Below, piece after piece: positions 1-7,083 of a stretch of 19,197 nucleotides of DNA. A program made the position numbers and the translations under genes. This stretch comes from Chloroflexota bacterium. GTDB taxonomy: Bacteria; Chloroflexota; Anaerolineae; B4-G1; SLSP01. A model generated the notes under the pieces. It did not search any database. It saw only the letters and a program-made list of their open reading frames with translations, and had not been told where the DNA came from. Location: the NCBI GenBank assembly GCA_022707665.1, contig JAKJAE010000012.1, positions 314-19,510 of the forward strand, in the 5' to 3' direction. Positions within the stretch are counted from its first letter, which is position 1. The number at the start of each line of letters is the position of its first letter.

Positions 1-390
1 CGCCAAGGCCCGCTGCTGTTGGCCCTGAAGGCGAGCCGCGTCCAGGGCCATCTCGTACTGGACTTGAGCGCTCTCCAGCCCGGAACGAGCTGCGTTAAGC
101 GCTGCTTCCGCCACACCTACGGCAGCTGTTGCCTGATCGTATTGGACCTTTAATAGCTGATCGTCCAGGCGAAAGAGTTCGTCTCCAGCTTCTACCTGCT
201 GGCCTTCCTCCACATTGATCGAAACCAGTTCCCCGCCAATTAGGGGAGAAATATCGACAGTCCGGGCTGAGAATGTGCCAGATGCTTCAAGTTTCGCGCC
301 ATTACTTCCGCTGGCAATATTCCCACACGCGCTCAAAGCAAAGCTTAGAACAAGCACAAGCACCATTGGCCAATAGCGGTTTTTTCTCAT
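1..390 (-). CDS. HlyD-family membrane fusion (adaptor) lipoprotein, 3' part cut by window edge
   Basis: Only the first 130 residues are in the window; the gene continues off the left edge. The start at 390 has a good Shine-Dalgarno (GGAGG, 5 nt upstream of the ATG). The N-terminus is a lipoprotein signal peptide with lipobox LSAC and acylated Cys at residue 22. Residues about 35-70 form a biotinyl-lipoyl-like segment (ISPLIGGELVSINVEEGQQV), followed by a long alanine/glutamine-rich helix from about 72 that should be the coiled-coil hairpin typical of HlyD/YbhG adaptors. In the family, this subunit links an inner-membrane pump to the exit path. It lies 51 nt downstream of the ABC-2 permease and is almost certainly cotranscribed with it. 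In a monoderm it would be a membrane-tethered extracellular accessory protein. Substrate unknown. Confidence 0.85.
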   Translation of the reverse strand, partial: MRKNRYWPMVLVLVLSFALSACGNIASGSNGAKLEASGTFSARTVDISPLIGGELVSINVEEGQQVEAGDELFRLDDQLLKVQYDQATAAVGVAEAALNAARSGLESAQVQYEMALDAARLQGQQQRALA

Positions 391-441
391 ATCTACCTCC
401 TTTGTAACGAAATGGACTGATGTTTTTCTATTCAACTGCAC

Positions 442-1578
442 TCACAGGCGTTTTCGGAACATAAACACGCTGGCAAAGAAAACGACGACGCTGAAAACTG
501 CCATCGGCCAGATCCAATTCCATAGTGTGAAAAACCCTGCACCTTTGAGAATGATGCCCCGCACGATCTCCAGGAAATACGTGACAGGCAGAAGATAGCC
601 GGCGTAATAGGCCACCCAGGGCATGTTTTCACGCGGGTACAACAATCCAGCCAGAAGGAACGATGGCATCATGATGAAGGATGCCATATACATGGCCTGC
701 ATTTGCGTCCTGGAGACATTGGAAATCAACACGCCCAAACCAAGAGAACCGAGCAGGAAGATCAAACTGAGGGCGGCCAGTAAAGCGATGCTGCCGGCAA
801 TTTCAACCCCAAACCAAATCGCGCCAACAGCAACCGTCATAGCCACGTTGATGAAGGCAACCAGGATGTAGGGTAGAATCTTCCCCAGCATCAACTCCCA
901 TGAACGCACCGGTGTGACAATCAACTGCTCCAATGTCCCCTGTTCGCGCTCACGCACGATGGCAAACGCTGTCAGCAGCAAAGTTTGGACTTGCAAAATG
1001 ACGGCCACCAAACCCGGGATCAAGAAATTCATCTTTCTCAAATTGGGGTTGTAGAGATAGCGCACACGTGCGTCTACTGGCAAGTGAATGGTCATACCCG
1101 CGCCGCTGCGCTCCAGGCGCTGAACAAGAATCTCCTGCGACGTGGACTGACTGACGGTTTCGACCGCCAATTGAGCGGTCTGCGCTATCGTAGGATTTGA
1201 ACCATCAATGTAAAACTGAACCACTCCTGTGCCGCCAGTGGTCACCTCGCGCCCAAAGCCTTCAGGGATATACAAACCGGCTTTGATTGTTCCTGCATCC
1301 AGCATTTCCAATATTTGATCTTCACTTTGAGCTGAATGCGTAACCATAAAAAACCCACTGACTGTCAATTTGTCGACCAATAATCGGCTGGCATCTGTCT
1401 TTGATAAATCGGCAACTGCTAAAGGAATATCCTCCACATCATTGGCAACCGCATATCCCAACAAGACCAGCATCATCACAGGGAAGACGATAACCAGCGC
1501 AAGGGTGCGCGGGTCACGAATGATATGCAGCCATTCTTTCCTTACAATCGTTGCCATGCGGCGAAAACCTTGTCTCAT
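442..1578 (-). CDS. ABC-2 type transporter permease (YbhS/YhhJ-like)
   Basis: A 378-residue membrane protein. I start it at the ATG at 1578, which follows an AAGGAG Shine-Dalgarno; the open frame continues upstream to 1782, but only inside the preceding ATPase gene and without family similarity. The architecture is the ABC-2 export permease pattern: a short basic cytoplasmic N-terminus with RKEWLHIIRDPRTL, TM1 at about 25-45, a large extracytoplasmic domain to about residue 190, then a cluster of about five TM helices, with EREQGTLEQLIVTPVRSWEL as the cytoplasmic coupling element that contacts the ATPase. It begins 10 nt after the second ATPase and precedes the HlyD subunit. By similarity to YbhFGRS it should export hydrophobic drugs or xenobiotics; no sequence feature defines the substrate. 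A partner permease may lie off the left edge, or this one may homodimerise. Confidence 0.9.
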   Translation of the reverse strand: MRQGFRRMATIVRKEWLHIIRDPRTLALVIVFPVMMLVLLGYAVANDVEDIPLAVADLSKTDASRLLVDKLTVSGFFMVTHSAQSEDQILEMLDAGTIKAGLYIPEGFGREVTTGGTGVVQFYIDGSNPTIAQTAQLAVETVSQSTSQEILVQRLERSGAGMTIHLPVDARVRYLYNPNLRKMNFLIPGLVAVILQVQTLLLTAFAIVREREQGTLEQLIVTPVRSWELMLGKILPYILVAFINVAMTVAVGAIWFGVEIAGSIALLAALSLIFLLGSLGLGVLISNVSRTQMQAMYMASFIMMPSFLLAGLLYPRENMPWVAYYAGYLLPVTYFLEIVRGIILKGAGFFTLWNWIWPMAVFSVVVFFASVFMFRKRL

Positions 1579-1588
1579 ACGAATCTCC

Positions 1589-2542
1589 TTAATCCTTATC
1601 AGCCCGTTTGTGCTGGCGATTTTCATGATCCACGAGCGAAACGAAGATATCTTCCAGCGATGGCAGGATGCGTTCGATCCGTTCCACAACGATGCCGTTG
1701 GATTGCAGCGTTTGCTCCAACTCAGCTCTTTGTTTTTCAGATGCGACCTGGACATGAAGCAACACGCCGTGCGCCGCCACATCTTGGACGAGGGGTAAGT
1801 CCTTCAAAACCAGTTCCGCGCGGCCGGGTTCCTGGCAATCCACCTCGAAGAGCACTCCAATCACGCCTTCTCTCAGCGAGTCAGGGTCGCTCAACGCAAT
1901 CAGGCGGGAACGATACATCATGCCAATCACATTACAGAATTCGGCTTCATCCATGTAGTGCGTGGTCGCCAGGACGCTAACGCCCTGGCCTGCCAGTTGG
2001 TAGATCATCTCCCAAAACTCTCGACGCGAAACCGGGTCCACACCCGCCGTTGGTTCATCCAGAAAAAGCATGGGCGGTTCATGAACGATAGCGCAGGCAA
2101 GCGCCAATCGCTGTCGCCATGCGCCCGAAAGATCACGGGTCAGCTGCTTTTCATGTCCCCGTAGACCTGCCATCGCGATCAATTCAGCGAGGCGTGGTTT
2201 GAGTTTTTCACGCGGCACGCCGTACAAGTTGGCGTAGAAACCAAGGTTTTCATAAACCGTCAAATCGTCATACAGAGAAAACTTCTGCGACATATAGCCA
2301 ATACGCTGTTTGACTTCTTCGGCATGCTTGGCTACATCGTAGCCCATCACGCGCGCTTCACCGGCAGTGGGTTCGAGAATGCCGCAAAGCATTCGGATGG
2401 TGGTGGTTTTTCCAGCTCCGTTTGGTCCCAGCAATCCAAATATCTCACCTCTGGGGATTTCAAAGCTGACCTGGTTGACGGCAGTAAAATCGCCGAATCT
2501 CTTCGTTAACTGGATCGCCTCTATTGCTTTTTCGGCGCTCAT
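1589..2542 (-). CDS. ABC transporter ATPase II (catalytically intact half of a YbhF-like pair)
   Basis: A 317-residue nucleotide-binding protein. Visible motifs are Walker A GPNGAGKT (39-46), Q-loop Q86, signature LSGAW (138-142, with Ala for the second Gly of LSGGQ), Walker B LFLDE (159-163, catalytic Glu 163), D-loop, and an intact switch His 195 in TTHYMDEAE. The C-terminal roughly 100 residues are the usual extension of CcmA/YbhF-type exporters. The start overlaps the stop of the preceding ATPase in an ATGA arrangement, so the two are translationally coupled. The altered signature here pairs with the altered H-loop in the other ATPase, which fits a heterodimer with one canonical and one degenerate ATP site. 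It energises the permease at 442-1578. Confidence 0.93.
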   Translation of the reverse strand: MSAEKAIEAIQLTKRFGDFTAVNQVSFEIPRGEIFGLLGPNGAGKTTTIRMLCGILEPTAGEARVMGYDVAKHAEEVKQRIGYMSQKFSLYDDLTVYENLGFYANLYGVPREKLKPRLAELIAMAGLRGHEKQLTRDLSGAWRQRLALACAIVHEPPMLFLDEPTAGVDPVSRREFWEMIYQLAGQGVSVLATTHYMDEAEFCNVIGMMYRSRLIALSDPDSLREGVIGVLFEVDCQEPGRAELVLKDLPLVQDVAAHGVLLHVQVASEKQRAELEQTLQSNGIVVERIERILPSLEDIFVSLVDHENRQHKRADKD

Positions 2543-3483
2543 GGCTGGGCCTCCTGCTTTTCAACCAGGTGGATGAAGACATCTTCCATCACAATCCGCG
2601 CTTCTCGGAGGACACTGATGTTCGCCCCTTCCCTTTTCAGGGATTCTTCAAGGTCTGGCAAAACTTGACCTGAATCCGTAACCGAGAGGCGTAAACGGTC
2701 GCCTACAGCGCGCCAGCTCAGTACGCCTTCCGTCTGGTCGGCAACCGCGCGCAGGATACGCCGCGGGCGGGCTTTTACTTCGACAATGCGAAACGGCATT
2801 TGTTTTTCCAATTCATTCGGCGAACCGGTGATGAGTATTCGTCCCCTGTATAAGATGCTGACCGTCTTGCAGCGCTCCGCTTCATCCATATACGGTGTGC
2901 TGACCAATACGGTCACGCCTTGGTGGATAACCTTTGTCAGCAGTTGCCATAACTCGCGCCTGGAAACCGGGTCTACGCCTGTGGTAGGCTCATCCAACAA
3001 TAGGATTTCTGGCTCGTGGACCAGCGCACACGCCAGCGCCAGTTTCTTGCGCATTCCGCCGGAGAGATTTTCACTGCGTCGTTTGGTGAAATCGGTTAAT
3101 CGAGCAAAATCCAGCAGTTCATCAATGCGGGTTTTTTGTCTCTCGCGTGGGACACCATTGATGTCTGCAAAGAAGCGCAGGTTTTCCAATACACTCAAAT
3201 CCGGGTATAAACTGAAGGCTTGCGGCATATACCCCAGACGAGCGCGGATTTCTTCGGGCTGCTTGCTTACGTCAAGTTCGGCTAAATGAGCAGAGCCCGA
3301 GCTGGGTTCCATGACAGTTGCAAGAATGCGCAACAGCGTGGTTTTGCCTGCACCGTCAGGACCGACCAGGCCGTACAACTCTCCTGGTTTAACCGTCAAA
3401 TCAACCCTTGCTAATGCAGGTTCTGCCTCTTTGGTTTTTGAGTAATATTTCGTGAGCTGTTGTGTTTTTATGATTTCTTCCAT
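2539..3483 (-). CDS. ABC transporter ATPase I (H-loop His replaced by Pro)
   Basis: A 314-residue ABC ATPase, first of the two NBD genes. The start at 3483 follows an AGGAG Shine-Dalgarno 6 nt upstream and lies 33 nt after the regulator stop. Motifs are Walker A GPDGAGKTT (41-49), Q88, signature LSGGM (140-144), and Walker B LLLDEP (161-166). The switch-histidine position of STHYMDEAE-type sequences is Pro 197 (STPYMDEAE). In E. coli YbhF the two NBDs are fused in one polypeptide, and the first half also lacks this His as I recall it. Here they are separate genes with a 4-nt overlap. The protein can bind ATP, but its own site is probably weakly hydrolytic; it supplies the intact signature that completes the partner's site. 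Confidence 0.92.
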   Translation of the reverse strand: MEEIIKTQQLTKYYSKTKEAEPALARVDLTVKPGELYGLVGPDGAGKTTLLRILATVMEPSSGSAHLAELDVSKQPEEIRARLGYMPQAFSLYPDLSVLENLRFFADINGVPRERQKTRIDELLDFARLTDFTKRRSENLSGGMRKKLALACALVHEPEILLLDEPTTGVDPVSRRELWQLLTKVIHQGVTVLVSTPYMDEAERCKTVSILYRGRILITGSPNELEKQMPFRIVEVKARPRRILRAVADQTEGVLSWRAVGDRLRLSVTDSGQVLPDLEESLKREGANISVLREARIVMEDVFIHLVEKQEAQP

Positions 3484-3516
3484 CTTTTCTCCTGATGCGC
3501 CTTTTTGGTGGGGCGT

Positions 3517-4212
3517 TTACCCGTGTTTTAGTGGAGCGATTACTTTGGAGAGCATGTTCCCCAGGCTATCGCGCGCTTCCTTGTCCATGCGATCGAGAAG
3601 GATTCCGTAATTGCGAATTCTCTTGAGAACATTATCGGTTAATTCAACGGCATTACTTTGTCCTGACGCAAGCCCTAGCATAAATCCGGGAAGCAAGTCC
3701 AAGCCCCCGGCGTTTTTTTTCTCAATGAGGGCGAGAATCGCTGAAGCGTAATAGTCCATCACACGATGCCGTCCCAGAACGCGCAATCGTGTAACGAGAT
3801 CGCTTATTAAATCCGTACAATAGAGTACGTCGTCAAGACCAGCCTCAACTTGAAGGAGGATGTCTTCTGCCAGCTTTGCATCTTCAAATTCCCCTACTGC
3901 GATTTTTGAAACGATCCTTCCCTTAGCTTCTTCCAGCGATATGATTTCATCTCCAGCTAGCTTCTTAAAGGTTTCTTTAGCCTTTTGGGTGGGTTGAAAC
4001 AAGACGGAAGCCCGTCCGGGACCCTCACCCCGGGTTTCATATATCGATTCGACATACCCCTTTTCTTCCAGCAAGCGGAGCATATCGTAGGCAGTGTATT
4101 TACTGAGGTTTAGCTGCTCTGCTACCGTTGTATAGTGAATGGGTTCCTGGATCTCCAGGTAGATATCCAACATTTTTCCAATAAATGTTAACTGTCTTTT
4201 TGTAGGTTTCAT
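3517..4212 (-). CDS. Winged-helix transcriptional regulator of the ABC efflux operon
   Basis: A 231-residue cytoplasmic protein. I use the ATG at 4212; an in-frame TTG at 4224 would add four residues, and neither has a clear Shine-Dalgarno. Residues about 25-57 form a winged-helix DNA-binding domain (TTVAEQLNLSKYTAYDMLRL, then the wing region GEGPGR near 62-66), resembling MarR/PadR/TrmB-like domains. The rest is helical and presumably senses ligand or dimerises; I could not assign it to a named family. It is the first gene of the cassette, directly behind a strong promoter and 33 nt before ATPase I, so it probably autoregulates the pump, as YbhL/CecR-type regulators do. It is strikingly AT-rich (about 42-45% GC by eye), unlike the genes to its right, suggesting transfer with the cassette. 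Confidence 0.75.
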   Translation of the reverse strand: MKPTKRQLTFIGKMLDIYLEIQEPIHYTTVAEQLNLSKYTAYDMLRLLEEKGYVESIYETRGEGPGRASVLFQPTQKAKETFKKLAGDEIISLEEAKGRIVSKIAVGEFEDAKLAEDILLQVEAGLDDVLYCTDLISDLVTRLRVLGRHRVMDYYASAILALIEKKNAGGLDLLPGFMLGLASGQSNAVELTDNVLKRIRNYGILLDRMDKEARDSLGNMLSKVIAPLKHG

Positions 4213-4235
4213 GACTATGCCCAAAAAACAAATTT

Positions 4236-4251
4236 AACCAAAGAAACCAAA
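4236..4251 (-). repeat. Tandem heptamer (AACCAAA x2, 9-bp period), possible operator
   Basis: On the plus strand AACCAAA occurs at 4236-4242 and again at 4245-4251. It lies in the predicted 5' leader, just downstream of the promoter's start point and upstream of the regulator gene. That is a sensible place for an autoregulatory site, but the sequence is low-complexity and AT-rich, so chance is a real alternative. Confidence 0.25.
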
Positions 4252-4262
4252 ATACTCACGAA

Positions 4263-4291
4263 TTTATACACTACAGGAACGTATCTGTCAA
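4263..4291 (-). promoter_or_regulatory. Strong sigma-70-type promoter of the regulator/ABC efflux operon
   Basis: Read on the minus strand, this is a perfect -35 TTGACA (4291-4286), a 17-nt spacer, and a -10 TATAAA (4268-4263, five of six consensus bases). Predicted transcription start is near 4256, about 44 nt before the regulator ATG. The -35 box overlaps the stop codon of the broken Crp/Fnr gene (TGA at 4290-4288), so promoter and gene end were brought together exactly at the composition boundary. Confidence 0.7.
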
Positions 4292-4641
4292 GTCAGAAAT
4301 GCAGCGTTGTTGCACAACACCCCCTCCTCCTTCAGCGTTTTCAGGACACGACTGAGCACATCACGCACCGTCCCCAGGCGGGTCGCCATCTCATCGAAGG
4401 TCGTCCACGCCTGGCGGCGCACGACCAACCGCCCGTCGGAAGCTTCCGCATGTTTGAGCAGCATGTTTGCCACGCGTGTTTCTACTCCGTCCAGCGACAT
4501 TCGCGTAGCTCTGACCCAGCCGCGCTCCAGAATGTACAGAGCCTCAGCCGGCTCTCCTTCGAGGTAGAGGATGTGGCCCGCATCAAAGTGGCACCAGGTT
4601 GCCAAACGGGCTATGCTGTCGTGCATGTCCGAAAACCCCAT
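4288..4641 (-). pseudogene. Broken Crp/Fnr-family regulator: internal deletion and truncated 3' end
   Basis: This 117-codon frame begins like a Crp/Fnr sensor domain (FDAGHILYLEGEPAEALYIL, then GWVRATRMSLDG). It then jumps directly to the helix before the DNA-binding domain (VETRVANMLLKHAE) and the winged helix (TFDEMATRLGTVRDVLSRVLKTLKEEG). Family members have about 75-80 more residues between these parts, covering the second half of the beta-roll and most of the dimer helix. The usual 20 or so C-terminal residues after the recognition helix are also missing: the frame ends with an unrelated tail at 4288, where base composition drops. The frame is open, so a short product could be made, but it lacks a complete effector pocket. 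The start is uncertain (ATG at 4641 or 4626; the frame is open up to 4794), with no strong Shine-Dalgarno. I treat it as a decayed gene. Confidence 0.7.
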
Positions 4642-4668
4642 ATCCAATCGCGCGTTCTTCTGGGTAAC

Positions 4669-4700
4669 AATTGACGCGGGGCAGATGCCCCGCGTCAATT
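4669..4700 (-). terminator. Perfect 15-bp inverted repeat, probable terminator of the LysM gene
   Basis: Arms AATTGACGCGGGGCA (4669-4683) and TGCCCCGCGTCAATT (4686-4700) are exact complements separated by two bases, giving a very stable GC-rich stem with an effective 4-6 nt loop. It lies 43 nt past the stop of the LysM/L,D-transpeptidase gene and before the Crp remnant. On the minus strand the stem is followed by only GTT rather than a long T-run, although AATT closes the stem on both sides, so it could act in both directions. Confidence 0.6.
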
Positions 4701-4742
4701 CCATCGCTACCCCCTCATCTTCCAGGTTCTGTTTGGCCTTGC

Positions 4743-5765
4743 CTAATAGTGACTGACCACCTTCGTGCCAACCGGGGCAAAGTTGTAGAACCACTCAGCA
4801 TCGGACAACGAGAGATTCACACAGCCGTGGCTCATCGGGGTGCCGAAGTTGTTGTGCCAGTAGGCACCATGGATGGCATAGCCCCGGTAGAAGTACATCG
4901 TGTGAGGGACGTTGGGCAAGTAGTAACCCGGACCGCTCATCGGCGTGGCGAGATACTTGACGTAGATGCTGAAGGTCCCCACCACCGTCGGCGTTCCGGG
5001 CAACCCCGTGGAGACGATGGCCGAGTAAACCGGCGTCTGCCCCACGTAAGCCGTGATCCGCTGCTGCGACAGGTTCACATCGATCCACTTTTCACCGCTC
5101 CCGCCCGGGTTCGGTACCGGCGTGGGCTGCGTCACGGGCGGCTGGCTGGGCGCCGTGCCACTACCAGGGATGGTCAGTCTCTGGCCCACGTAGATGATGT
5201 CTGAGGCCAACCCATTGGCCGCACGCAGTGCGCTGACGGTTGTGCCGTAAGTGCGCGCAATGCTGAATAGCGTGTTCCCACGCTGGACGATGTGGGTACC
5301 ACCGGTCGAGGGAACGCTGGGCGGAGGGGTCGGATTGGCCGGGGGCGGCGTCTGCCCGCCCGGGATGGTGAGCCGCTGCCCCACATAGACCCACGAGTTC
5401 CAGTATAGGCCGTTCATCGAGGCCAGTTGGCTGACGGTAACGCCATAGCGCGCCGCAATGCTCATCAACGTGTCGCCACGCTGAACGACGTAGGTGCTCC
5501 CACTGGGCGCGGGCTGCGGCGCAGCGTTTCCACCGGGGATGACCAGGCGCTGCCCGGCGTAGAGCCAGGAGTTCCAACCCAGGCCATTGGCAGACGCAAG
5601 CTGGCTCACCGTGAGCCCATAACGCGCGGCAATGCGGGTGAGAGAGTCACCAGCCTGGACGATATAGGTCGTATCCGCCAATGGCGCCGCTGCCGCAGGC
5701 TGCCGGCTGATCGCCGCCAGTGCAAGGACGAGGACACAGAGGAGGGCGAAACGCCACCGGTTCAT
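4743..5765 (-). CDS. Secreted L,D-transpeptidase with three LysM domains
   Basis: A 340-residue exported protein. The N-terminal signal peptide (about 1-27) has a hydrophobic core and ends in PAAAA. Three LysM peptidoglycan-binding repeats follow at about 33-78, 91-136 and 157-201, joined by Pro/Thr/Gln-rich linkers; each has the YIVQxGDTL-type start and a GQRLxIPG end. The C-terminal YkuD catalytic domain (about 225-340) contains the signature HG...SHGCVN with His 299, His 313 and nucleophile Cys 315. Such enzymes cross-link peptidoglycan 3-3 or attach proteins to it, outside the membrane. The ATG at 5765 has an AAGGAG Shine-Dalgarno. It appears monocistronic, with its own promoter and a hairpin after it. 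LysM 1 and 2 are very similar (both contain WNSWxYxGQRL), implying a recent duplication. Confidence 0.95.
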   Translation of the reverse strand: MNRWRFALLCVLVLALAAISRQPAAAAPLADTTYIVQAGDSLTRIAARYGLTVSQLASANGLGWNSWLYAGQRLVIPGGNAAPQPAPSGSTYVVQRGDTLMSIAARYGVTVSQLASMNGLYWNSWVYVGQRLTIPGGQTPPPANPTPPPSVPSTGGTHIVQRGNTLFSIARTYGTTVSALRAANGLASDIIYVGQRLTIPGSGTAPSQPPVTQPTPVPNPGGSGEKWIDVNLSQQRITAYVGQTPVYSAIVSTGLPGTPTVVGTFSIYVKYLATPMSGPGYYLPNVPHTMYFYRGYAIHGAYWHNNFGTPMSHGCVNLSLSDAEWFYNFAPVGTKVVSHY

Positions 5766-5815
5766 ACGTGTGTTCTCCTTTCGCTATCCATCGTTACAAC
5801 TTTCCCAGCATGAAC

Positions 5816-5824
5816 ATTCTAACA
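5816..5824 (-). promoter_or_regulatory. Extended -10 promoter element before the LysM/L,D-transpeptidase gene
   Basis: Minus-strand sequence TGTTAGAAT (5824-5816) is a TGn extended -10 with a TAGAAT hexamer (five of six consensus bases), about 50 nt before the start codon. No convincing -35 sits at 16-18 nt, which is tolerated for extended -10 promoters. The placement between the CAP gene stop and this gene supports separate transcription. Confidence 0.4.
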
Positions 5825-5945
5825 CGCTGAACGCACGAATGGATTGCAAATGGGTTACATTTTTGAAGAGGCCTGTGGCACAACAGGTACAGCCGGGTTG
5901 GCGATCGCCCTGATCAGTCTGCCAGCGCCGCGGAGGAACGAAGCG

Positions 5946-7079
5946 TCAGGAACGCCGCCGCAGGAATGCAGCGATTCCAAGGAGAACCGCCGCACCCTGG
6001 AGCACGAAAGCCAGCAGAAGCGACCAGTCTCGCGAACCTGACTCGGCAACGTCCACAGGGATATCAGTGGGCAGCGGGGTCCATGTTGCATAGAGGATGG
6101 GCTCTTCACCTTCAGCATCCAGGGCCACCGGAGTTCGCGTTGGCACGCCGTCTTCGCCAGGGGCAGAGGGCGTCTCCGGCATGCCGGATGGAGCAGGGGT
6201 GGAAACGGCGCCCCCGGCTGCCCCGGGGGTGCCCAGGGGCAGATCGATGAACGGCGTGGGCGTCGGCGGCGATTCGCCCGGGTTGACCAGCTCAATCAGG
6301 TCTTCAGCCACCGCGGTACGGTTGGCACCGTCGCGGAATTCGACATAGACCGCATACTCGCCTGGCTCCTCGCCCGCCAGCAGCCACGGCAGCAACTCTT
6401 CCCAGGGCTGCCACGCCACCCCGTCGAAGTTCGGGCTGTTGCTCACCCGCACCTCAATCGCCCGTCCGATTTGCACACCATCGCCGAGTGGTGCAGCATC
6501 CTCGTTGGTCAACCGGAGCGCAACCGCCGGCGAGTCGGTCGTCTCAGCACCGTCATTGATGAAGATCGGCAGAACACCGGCCCGGGCGCCAAGGGTCACG
6601 ACAAAATAGCGCACGCCGCTGTCGTCAGCGTAGCCCACACCCACCTCGCGATACCGCGCATCGCTGAGAATTGCCCATTCAGGATTGCTGTAGAACCAGG
6701 TGACTGCGTCTGCCGCACTGCCTAAACCCGTCCAGAGCACTTCGTCGACCATCAGTCCGCTATCCCACGCGTTGTAGCGCGCCTCGCGGATGCGCTGCTG
6801 GTAACTCGAGCCATCCGAACCTGTATGTGTGACCTGACCGATGGTGACGAGGTCCTCCGCATGGCGCTGCGCTGCGGTGTTCAACAACGTGGAGCTCCCC
6901 AGTGGCGCGAGTCCCTCACGCAGTCGGAGCTGGTTGATCAGTGCAAAGAGCTCTCCCTGCGGGCTGACCTGGGCAGCGGTGGAGCCTGGCAGCGCCAGAG
7001 CCAACAGGACCACGCCAGCGAGCAACGCTAGCCAGCGCCCGAAACGGTCACCTGCCTGCCCTTGCACATCTCCGCTCAT
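5946..7079 (-). CDS. CAP (SCP/PR-1) domain surface protein with C-terminal membrane anchor
   Basis: A 377-residue protein starting at the ATG at 7079, which follows an AGGTGG Shine-Dalgarno; an in-frame GTG at 7109 would overlap the upstream gene and is less likely. Order: hydrophobic export signal (about 15-36), CAP domain (about 43-165; starts INQLRLREGLAPL, then AAQRHAEDL and THTGSDGSSYQQRI, ends YFVVTLGA), an Ig-like segment (about 172-265, with YAVYVEFRDGANRT near its end), a long Pro/Thr-rich linker, and a C-terminal TM helix (352-373) followed by RRR. It should be exported and anchored at the membrane. In bacterial YkwD-type CAP proteins an ENI motif and a second His (SPxHR) are common; here they read DEVLW and NPEWA, so a hydrolytic role is doubtful. 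It is the last gene of the long operon, 4 nt after the phosphatase. Confidence 0.85.
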   Translation of the reverse strand: MSGDVQGQAGDRFGRWLALLAGVVLLALALPGSTAAQVSPQGELFALINQLRLREGLAPLGSSTLLNTAAQRHAEDLVTIGQVTHTGSDGSSYQQRIREARYNAWDSGLMVDEVLWTGLGSAADAVTWFYSNPEWAILSDARYREVGVGYADDSGVRYFVVTLGARAGVLPIFINDGAETTDSPAVALRLTNEDAAPLGDGVQIGRAIEVRVSNSPNFDGVAWQPWEELLPWLLAGEEPGEYAVYVEFRDGANRTAVAEDLIELVNPGESPPTPTPFIDLPLGTPGAAGGAVSTPAPSGMPETPSAPGEDGVPTRTPVALDAEGEEPILYATWTPLPTDIPVDVAESGSRDWSLLLAFVLQGAAVLLGIAAFLRRRS

Positions 7080-7083
7080 TCGA

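Larger units (their letters stand above)
1..4290. other. Lower-GC efflux cassette, probably acquired
   Basis: By eye, GC falls from about 62-65% in the rest of the window to roughly 50-57% here, reaching about 33% in the 60 nt just before the regulator and about 42% inside it. The change is sharp near 4290-4310, at the broken end of a Crp/Fnr gene. Towards the left edge GC rises again in the HlyD gene. No terminal repeats, integrase or transposase are seen within the window, so the mechanism of acquisition is unknown. Confidence 0.45.

Noticed and set aside
1579..1782. Upstream extension of the ABC-2 permease frame
   Set aside because: The extra 68 residues lie out of frame within the ATPase II gene and do not resemble a permease; the ATG at 1578 has a good Shine-Dalgarno.
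4671..5204. A 177-codon plus-strand frame over the LysM gene
   Set aside because: Antisense to the well-supported L,D-transpeptidase domain; no motifs.
5900..5909. Palindrome GGCGATCGCC, like the HIP1 repeat of cyanobacteria
   Set aside because: A single copy was noticed in the window; expected by chance in GC-rich DNA.
5840..5945. Possible terminator after the CAP gene
   Set aside because: Only a weak CCTGT/ACAGG stem without a T-run; not enough to call.
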